From: Maylandia zebra
Lineage: Eukaryota > Chordata > Actinopteri > Cichliformes > Cichlidae
Direction: 5' to 3'
Assembly (NCBI RefSeq): GCF_041146795.1
Contig: NC_135175.1
Span: 24,507,075-24,571,074, forward strand
DNA: 64,000 nucleotides
Shown: positions 53,201-64,000 of the stretch, piece by piece
How the letters are laid out: the number at the start of each line of letters is the position of its first letter
Numbering within the stretch: position 1 is the first letter of the stretch
The notes under the pieces: model-generated
The model's database searches: none
Told to the model about the DNA's origin: nothing
Seen by the model: only the letters and a program-made list of their open reading frames with translations
Program-made: the position numbers and the translations under genes

Positions 53201-56200
53201 ACCATTGTGTGTAAATGAACAGAGGAGATAATCTTGATCAGGTGATTTCAGACTCTGAGAGGTTTAGTCAAACACCGGAGCTCCTTGAAGTTTAAGATAG
53301 GCCAGATATGTGAGATAATGAGCTGGTAAAGTGATCTCATGACGTAGTTTTCACAGTGACGTGCGTGGGTAAAACAGACAGGTTTCACTGTGAAGATGCG
53401 TTCCTGGAACATGTTAATATCAGCCCTCTCGATAAGGAACATTTTTAAAAAGGTGAAGGCAAAGTTTTCACACCTGAGGCTGATTTTTATTCCACTGACA
53501 CCCATCCATCTGCCTCGTGATTGTTAATTAGGAAGACAGGGCATTAATTTGACAGGAGGATTGAGCTTGAGAAGAGAGGGTGGGTGGGTACGCTTTCAAC
53601 CCGAAGAAACAATTTCACAGAAAATATGTGTGAATCCGATTAAAAGGTGGGCAGACTCTTCCTCTCAGTGACACTTGTTTCTATACAGCGTTAGTGTAAA
53701 GGGAACAACGCAGGGAGGAAGCACTCACACACACAGTGCATTTCCTCCATAAAACCACAGCTGTGCAAAAACAACACGAAGCGCATTCCTCTGCCATTTC
53801 TGTCGCTTTTGCACAATAAAACACAACAAGGTCTGCACATTATTGTAGCTTCTGGTATGTCTGAAGTAAAGCTGATTGGGAGCTCATTTCTGTGCATAAA
53901 ATCTGCATCATTGACCGTTCAGCGACAGCATGCTTACATCAGTAACGGACATTTAAAGATCAAAGCTGATGTGGGAAAGCAGTTTCAAGGAGCTCTCAAC
54001 CGCGGTCCATTAAAGGAGAAGTTGCAAAGTCTGTGAGGAAGTTCCAGGCATGACTTTTGGAGTATTTGTTCTGTAATCTCCAGAAATGTCATTATTATTT
54101 CACAGCAAGAGACACACTATGAAAAGTCCCCCATTAAAAAAAAAGTCTTATGATTTTGTTTCCACCACAGCTCAGGATTTTCTCTTATCTTCTGTTTCTG
54201 AAGTTCCCTGCGTACCTCTATTGATCCAGATTCCTACTGGCTGCGATGCCACTGATCACACATGCTATTATTGATTGACTTTGGCCACGCTGGACCAACA
54301 TGGCGTCCTGTTAGCACCTCGGGGGTATCAGCATTGTTGTTCCGCGGTGACGCTTTAGCGCCTCAACAAGGCAAAGGCCACACATGAAAGGATCGGGAGT
54401 GTTTGAGCGACTGAGGAATCAATTCACGCTCTGATTGTCATGTACAAAGGCCTCACTGTCTCCTTTCTTCCCTCATTTCCAAAATCTGGAGAGTCTAGAG
54501 AGTCCGATCAGTAATTAACTAATCAGCTTTCATTATAAAGACGCTGATTTCAGAGTTTCGATGATATTCTGATTTAGATTTATCGGAGAATGAAAGAGCA
54601 GCGTCTTCAAACTGCATCGTCACGTCTCTGCAAAACAGATTAGATGAATTGAGGGACTTCTACTGGCGGTGGGGTCAAATGCAGGTCAAGTTGCAGGGAG
54701 TAGTATTTATGTGGCCGGTGGCTGTCAGGAAAACAATAATGTGGCCTGAACATAATCTATCATTTGTTTTTTCACCAATAGTTACAAAGCAGTTCCTTAT
54801 TTTGCCACACAAAGACTACAGTCAGTGTGGGGTTTATGTAAGTGTTGAAAATGACAAACAGCTCTTTGGGTGTTTGGGTATTGTTGGCACAGGAGTGGAC
54901 TAGTTATTGTTTCGGAGCATTTCTGGATTCAATTAATCCGGAAAAATTCTTTATTATACAGATAAACTTCTTTTTATCGTGTGGTTCAAGTTTGTAATAA
55001 GTGGATGAAAAATAAAGGTTATTTCAGGTACACGGTCATGTGCCAAGGACAAAAAGAAAAGACGGACCCAAAATAGACGAATCTTATCAGTTTGGGAATG
55101 GTCATAGCACCAGTGGAAACAATGCAGTGGCAAGATGGGAGCTGAGCTTGACCCTAATAATGCGACTGGTCTGTCATGAAAACCTGGAGAACAGGAAGCC
55201 TGCCGTACCCCCTGTCTTCTTGGATAAAGTCATAAAAATGATAAACACTGGTTTCAATTAGACTCGGTCGGGACAATGAGCTGCACCGCTGGTGGGGAGG
55301 ATTTGGGCTGGGCCAGTAAAAGTGAAGAGATGAAAGCGTCCGCTCTCCCGTGTGGCTGACCCAGCTTTTTCGTCTCAGTGAGGAAACCTGGGTTTTCCCT
55401 TTCCCCTCTTGCTAATTGTAATTCATCCATCAATCATGACATTTTATTAATAGATTTTTCTGGGATAACAAAGTGGGAATGCAGTACTTTAAAAATAAGG
55501 AAACGTCACCCGGAGAGCAAAGGGTGCCTTGAAGTTAAATGTATGTAAGTACAATAAACTGCTCGCTAGGGCATGCTTAAGTGTCTGGTTTTAATAGAAA
55601 ATACAGGAGAACTTTATAATAATCAGCTCGCCGGGTTAATGATGTGTCGATCTTCAGATAAAAGTGTTTCTTCAAGAGCTGTAACATCAGTTGCAGCTTT
55701 TATATTTGTACTGTTCACATGTTGGAAACCAGTTAGATCGTCATGCTGTGCATTACAGCAATGAATCGCTGTGGCTTCCTAAGATGTCGGCATGGAGATT
55801 CATCTTAGCATCCTGACTTTTTGGTGTTAGTAGTGTGGATGAGGTCATCACTGACACGTTCTTGTCTGCAGTTAAGGCTCTGTCCACAAGTACATGGCGC
55901 AGGTATTTCTGAAAACTCTGTGTTTTTTGGCCTTTCGTCCACATTTTCAGAAACTCACAGAAAACAAGAGGGTTTTCTCTCACAATGTCAACGGTTTGTG
56001 CTATGTTTAAGGAGTTCTCTTTCCAACATGTATTTGTTTCAAGCGATGGATGGATGAACCACGATTAAAACACTATAAATGAACTGCAAGTATTTCTAGA
56101 TGCAGTTCAACAAGATGTTTTTATTCCTGGGGAGAAGATCAGGTAAGGAGACCAAATATGAAACTAACAATACAATTAACAATATATGTAAGGGTGTGTC

Positions 56201-58530
56201 TTGGTTAAAAGAGCAATAATTAAGGAAATGTTGTTGATAAATTGTAAGAAAATGGACTGTAGTTTAGCTTAGCTTCTATGTTTGAACAGAGAAGCTAGTT
56301 CAGAAGCAAAGGATAACTCCTCTGGTTACAGAAATATTTTTTAGAAGCCAACAGGAAACTGAGTCTTTGGCTTCTTTTACTTGTGTCTTTGGTAAACATT
56401 TTCCTGGTGCATTTATGGTCTAAAGTCTTTTGAAACAACGCATGATGTTTATTTTGTCAAATTACAGTTAAACTGAAGATTTAGAAGATAAACCGTCCAC
56501 TACGTGATTGACAAGTCACTCCATTATGACTGTGCAGTGTCCCTCAGTCCCTTGCTTGTCAAATTTGATGACAGCCAACATGAAACCCATTGATATAAAG
56601 TTCATCAACCTTGATGCTAAAGGATATCCAGTGAGTTAAAGTGATGCACGGGTCTGCGTGTGGTAAGAGTTACAGTATTTTTCCCTTTTCTTTGCGTGTA
56701 AAGGTACCATGTAGAAAGGTGAATTTTACCACTTTTGCCAGGATGATGCATTCATTTACTAGTCTTCCCACGTTTGCAGCCCCTCCTCCAAAGACTCATA
56801 AAATATCCTTGATATTACAGCGTTGCATTGCTGCATCCTCTAAGTGGCCTGAGTGAAACTTCAGCTCTATGGATGTTCTCAGGAAAGAGACTTTGATTAT
56901 TTTACTTGTTGCTTCCGCTTTATTGTTGGCTGACCCCTGGCAGTGCGCAAACCCAGAGGTCACCTCAACTTGTGGCGAACAGTTTCCAAACATCCTCGTG
57001 TTAGCATGACTAAAAGCATATTTAAGATTTGTCTTGGACGCAGACTTCAGTTTTGTAAAACATACAGAGAAAGAGGGCGAGACGAGAAGATAAGGCGGAT
57101 GTGCTCATCTCCAAACTGAGCGGCAGAGACAAACAAGAAATAGTTTTATCATTAGAGCATCTTCATGAGGCAGGAGGTGGGTGGAGGCAGGGTGGCGAAG
57201 ATATCAAAATGTCCCCTTTTCTAAACGTGGAATGAACTGGCCAATAAACACAAAAAGGGGCTGAGTAGATTCCCACCTGATTCCCAGCAGATCCCTGACA
57301 GATTAACGCCTCCAGAACAATGAGACGAGAGCGTAGACGGCTTCCTCTGTGTCCCCCCTCTTGTCTGGGGCAGACAACATCCCTGCGCTACCCTTTCAGT
57401 GTGGTTAGAGTGTGTGCTCACGGGCAAGGAAACTTTCCCAGCAATCCCCAGAGGGAGGGGGAAGACTATACCACCAATAACACACAAAACATCTGTGTGT
57501 GCATGTGACAGAGACGCAACATTTAAGACAACGTGATCGTTTTCTCTCTCTCTCTCTCTTTTTTTGCGTCATTTGCCATAATTTCAAGTCCCCAATTTCT
57601 GTAACCAACAGTCTTGCTTAGCGGATTCTGGAAAAAACATGAACCAACACAGACTCTCACATCCTTCATGTGCGCATAATTTAACCACCATAGCCTGTGG
57701 ATGATCTCTCATATCTACTATCTCACATGCGGGGTGATTTTCAGGCTACTACAGAGCAACCAGCAGCACAGCACGAGCTTTGAATAAGTGGAACTGCGCT
57801 TTTTATTGACACAGTCCCGTGTCTGGTCCTCAGCAGGCTTCTGTAGTTTGACAGGTGACAAGAGGAAGGACTAAAGTTGAAATGTTCCAGCTTCAGGAAA
57901 AAGTGTGATTTCTATTTACAGATTCAATCTCTGACTTTTGTCTCCACCTTTCTCCCTCACACACCTGTTACGTGCTTGCTTCCTTAACCCCCACACTCCC
58001 TCTTTAGCTAAAGAGCTCTTCCCCCCCCCCCCATCCTGAAACACCTCCTGCACCCCCGAGCAGGTGTTGGAGGAAGTCATAGCCTAATCAGACAATCTAA
58101 ACAGTCGCTATCACGCAGCTGATAACAACAGGTGTCTGTACACTAGTGAAGAGGTCCAACGCTGAATGGCTTCCAATTTATTTTCTATCTTTAACAAAGC
58201 TTCAATAACCAGACACTAAACATTTACAGCCCGAAAGTGTGATACACGATCGAAACCAACTCTAATTTCAGTATTATTTCTTTCCTGTTACATGATCTAT
58301 TACATTGTTTAATCACTGGACAGAAATTTAAATTAGAACAACATTTTTAAAGCCGGTCCACAATAATGAAAATAATTTGTTGTTTTGCTGGTGGAGACTA
58401 AACTCCTGAGTGTAAAAGACTGCTTTTCCCCTAAACTCACACTTTATTACATCCCAATAAAGTAATGCATAATTCCTGAGACCAAAGAAAATCTAAAAAA
58501 TTAAAATAAAGAATATAAACAGATTAGAGG
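50291..58530. other. Intergenic, no gene recognised
   Basis: There are no exons, RNA genes or clear long repeats. Pyrimidine-rich sequence lies at 50690-50830, a TC run at 57541-57560 and a run of 12 C at 58021-58032. This is the longest transposon-poor part of the sox32-sox17 gap and therefore the likeliest to hold long-range control elements, but I see no specific site. Confidence 0.4.
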
Positions 58531-59135
58531 CATAGACTGTATATAAAAGATGGCCATATCCACCTACACTACCAGCTGGTTAGTGAAATAATTTCTGTGA
58601 TTTCTTGAATATTTTGGCCATGACCATCTTTCTCGTTTGTGACACTGTATGGTAGTACTCACATTAAACACACCCTCCATTATCATCTATTTTAGATGGG
58701 ATTCTAACCCTAACCATAATTTACAACCTCAACATCATGTGGTGATTAATAAGACTTGAAACTAGTGGTTGAAACCATTAGCACATCAGGACAGTGTTTA
58801 CTGGTGCCCAATTTTTTTCTTTCTTTTGTCTCACCCAACTTAGCCATTAAGCTCAATCCAAGTCCACATGCATAAGGGTATTTTATAAAATACCTTATGA
58901 TATTTATAAAATATCTTTGTCTAAATGAAAACACAAAACATCATGTTAACTGCCTAGAGCATGCTAACGCAACAGGTGGTGATACATACCTAACAACATA
59001 AAAAAAAAAGTCTACACTGTTTTATGCAGTTAGGCCAAAATGTATATAAAACGCTATGACTACCAAAATAGCTGTGTACGTGTGAACAGGGAATCAGTCC
59101 CAGAAGCTACTGCCATCTTTTCTATACAGTCTGTG
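58531..59135. mobile_element. MITE with 24-bp terminal inverted repeats
   Basis: The left end CATAGACTGTATATAAAAGA (58531-58554 in full) and the inverted right end at 59112-59135 agree at 22 of 24 positions. The 605-bp interior has no transposase. This end sequence is known to me from many teleost genomes. No clear target duplication is visible. Confidence 0.75.
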
Positions 59136-59221
59136 ATAAAATACAAACTTCACAAGCAGCATGTCAGTTGTTTGTTTCGTTGTTTTTTTTTTAAGAAAGC
59201 ACATTCATTATGATAACTTCC

Positions 59222-59328
59222 ATTCATCCATCCGTTGTCTTCCACTCATAAGTGTTGCAGTGGGCTGGACCCTATCCCAGGTACCACAGGGCAAGAGGCA
59301 GTGTACACCCTGGACAGGTGGCCAGGTA
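59222..59328 (+). repeat. Fragment of the dispersed repeat seen at 4645-4985
   Basis: CATTCATCCATCCGTTGTCTTCC, read from about 59221, then GGGCTGGACCCTATCCCAGG and GTGTACACCCTGGACAGGTGG correspond to the head of the same repeat family. The rest is missing. Confidence 0.65.
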
Positions 59329-62576
<3,248 letters not shown>

Positions 62577-62817
62577 ATGCAAAGTCTGACAATGTTGCAC
62601 TAATGGCAGGATACGTGTTTAAATTCATTGCAGAATTCAACATCTAGCTGCACATGACTTTCTGCACCTATTTGAAATACCGCTGCTTCCCCCCTCCTCC
62701 CCCTTTGAAGGATGTCACCACACCAAACAAGGGTCGTGGGCGTGCTCTGAACTTTTTTACACCTTTGTAGTAGTGGGCACTCCCTCCACACGGCGATTGG
62801 CTGCTTCTGCGTTTATA
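62577..62817 (+). promoter_or_regulatory. sox17 proximal promoter with octamer-like and SOX-like sites
   Basis: TTTATA (62812-62817) is a TATA-like box, with an inverted CCAAT box ATTGG at 62796-62800; transcription would start near 62840. About 200 bp upstream, an octamer-like ATGCAAAG (62577-62584) is followed four bases later by a SOX-like ACAATG (62589-62594). Zebrafish sox17 is activated jointly by Sox32 and the Pou5f1-type factor. Functional use of these sites is inference. Confidence 0.5.
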
Positions 62818-63059
62818 GCGCACCGACATTCACGCTCACTGCTGAGTAGTCGGTATCTTTCGGTCCATGCGGCTTCTAAGAGACGCTAATGGATGTGACT
62901 AATTATTTTTCATTCCACTCTGAAAGCAAGGCGCATTTGATTTTTCTTTGATTTGTTAAAAAAAACAAAAACTTATTATTAAGAATTTATTACTTGTCGT
63001 GTGTTGTCGCCTCTGCGAGCTGTCCGGTGGCTCTCTCCAATCCTCCCAGCTGGACAGAG

Positions 63060-64000
63060 ATGAGTAGTCCCGATGCGGGTTACGCCAGCGACGATCAGAC
63101 CCAGGGAAGGTGTACGCTGTCAGTCATGATGCCTGGAATGGGACACTGCCAGTGGGCCGACCCTCTCAGTCCTCTTGGGGACACAAAAGTGAAAAACGAG
63201 CCGTGCGCGTCCAGCTCCGGCAGCCAGAATCGCGGGAAAAGCGAACCTCGGATCCGACGGCCCATGAATGCGTTTATGGTCTGGGCAAAGGATGAGCGCA
63301 AGAGACTGGCGCAGCAAAACCCGGACCTGCACAACGCAGAGCTGAGCAAAATGCTGGGTAAGGGCGTTCATACTTTTCTAAACAACTGTATTTGTCACAT
63401 CTGTGCAGTCACGCTTTTATTTTCCACTGATTTTCAGTCTTTACGTGATTGCATTTTTACTGTTATGTCAATTTTATTCTCAGATAAATGTAAATAGTCC
63501 TTTCCCAGCAGATGACGTGACGTTTTTAAAAGTTACTCTTGTCTGAGTTGGCTGTAGGTGTAACCTCAAAAACCTGTCCCAGTCCCCTAAAATGGCAACA
63601 GGCTATTTTTGTGTGCATCACCAGACTGCACACGATATCTGCTGACATATCACTGATGTGTACTCTCTTCTTGACCTGCAGGAAAATCATGGAAATCGCT
63701 TCCTATAACAGAAAAGCAGCCTTTTGTGGAAGAGGCAGAGCGGCTGCGGGTCCAGCACATGCAGGACCACCCCAACTACAAGTACCGGCCCCGGCGGCGG
63801 AAGCAGGTGAAGAGGATTAAGAGGCTGGACTCTGGCTTTCTGGTCCATGGCGTGTCAGATCACACGGCCTCATTGATGCCCGGGGAGAACAGGGTGGGTG
63901 TGGATAGCCTTGGCATTGGCTACCATGAGCACGGCTTCCAGGTTCCTCCACAGCCGCTCAGTCACTACCGTGATGCTCAGGCTCTTGGAGGCCCCTCTTA
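63060..64000 (+). CDS. sox17: SRY-box transcription factor 17 (5' part, cut by window end)
   Basis: This SoxF HMG-box transcription factor acts in endoderm, vascular and left-right organiser development. Exon 1 is 63060-63357; exon 2 starts at 63682 and runs past the window. The start [15 protein letters not shown] is nearly the same as mammalian SOX17 ([15 protein letters not shown]). The HMG box, about residues 66-138, reads [20 protein letters not shown], then [20 protein letters not shown] and [15 protein letters not shown]. The 324-bp intron cuts the Gly100 codon, the same place as in sox32. After the box, [17 protein letters not shown] matches fish Sox17. The C-terminal transactivation and beta-catenin-binding region lies outside the window. 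An in-frame stretch upstream of 63060 has only non-ATG codons, so this ATG is the start. Confidence 0.96.

Noticed and set aside
62994-63059. N-terminal extension of sox17
   Set aside because: It is in frame but without any ATG; the conserved MSSPDAGY start is at 63060.

Overview
The window is vertebrate nuclear DNA from a ray-finned fish, most likely a percomorph teleost such as a cichlid relative. It has spliced genes with GT-AG introns, AATAAA-type poly(A) signals, several Tc1/mariner remnants, hAT, Harbinger-like and MITE elements, LINE tails and a tRNA-derived SINE. The species cannot be fixed from sequence alone. The gene order rgs20 - lypla1 - mrpl15 - sox32 - sox17 matches the vertebrate RGS20-LYPLA1-MRPL15-SOX17 block. 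The extra SoxF gene sox32 is a teleost feature.

Layout. Positions 1-12.0 kb hold no gene I can support, but contain a 473-bp MITE (2249-2721), Tc1 remnants and a four-layer nest of elements (about 6.56-9.8 kb). rgs20 (+, coding 12087-19982, 4 coding exons) encodes a palmitoylated Gz/Gi-type RGS protein. Its introns hold Tc1-like fossils, an L2-like LINE tail and a SINE that landed inside a Tc1 fossil. lypla1 (-, coding 22011-25470, 9 exons) encodes acyl-protein thioesterase 1 with its catalytic triad intact. mrpl15 (+, coding 26998-29622, 5 exons) encodes the mitochondrial large-subunit ribosomal protein L15 and lies head-to-head with lypla1. sox32 (+, 35603-36688, 2 exons) and the 5' part of sox17 (+, from 63060, cut by the window end) are tandem SoxF genes about 26 kb apart. 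Their intron cuts the same glycine codon of the HMG box, which is direct evidence of tandem duplication.

How the genes relate. rgs20, lypla1 and mrpl15 are general signalling and housekeeping genes that keep company by old synteny. sox32 and sox17 form a functional pair: in zebrafish, Sox32 (casanova) acts with the Pou5f1-type POU factor to switch on sox17 in endoderm. The sox32 promoter shows a TATA box, an inverted CCAAT box, a tandem pair of T-box half-sites and a paired-type homeodomain P3 palindrome, which fits activation by Eomesodermin and Mix-family factors. The sox17 upstream region has an octamer-like site next to a SOX-like site. The 26-kb gap between the two Sox genes and the 6-kb gap before sox32 show no coding gene. 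They hold repeats and probably regulatory DNA. No CRISPR array, rRNA or free-standing tRNA gene was seen.
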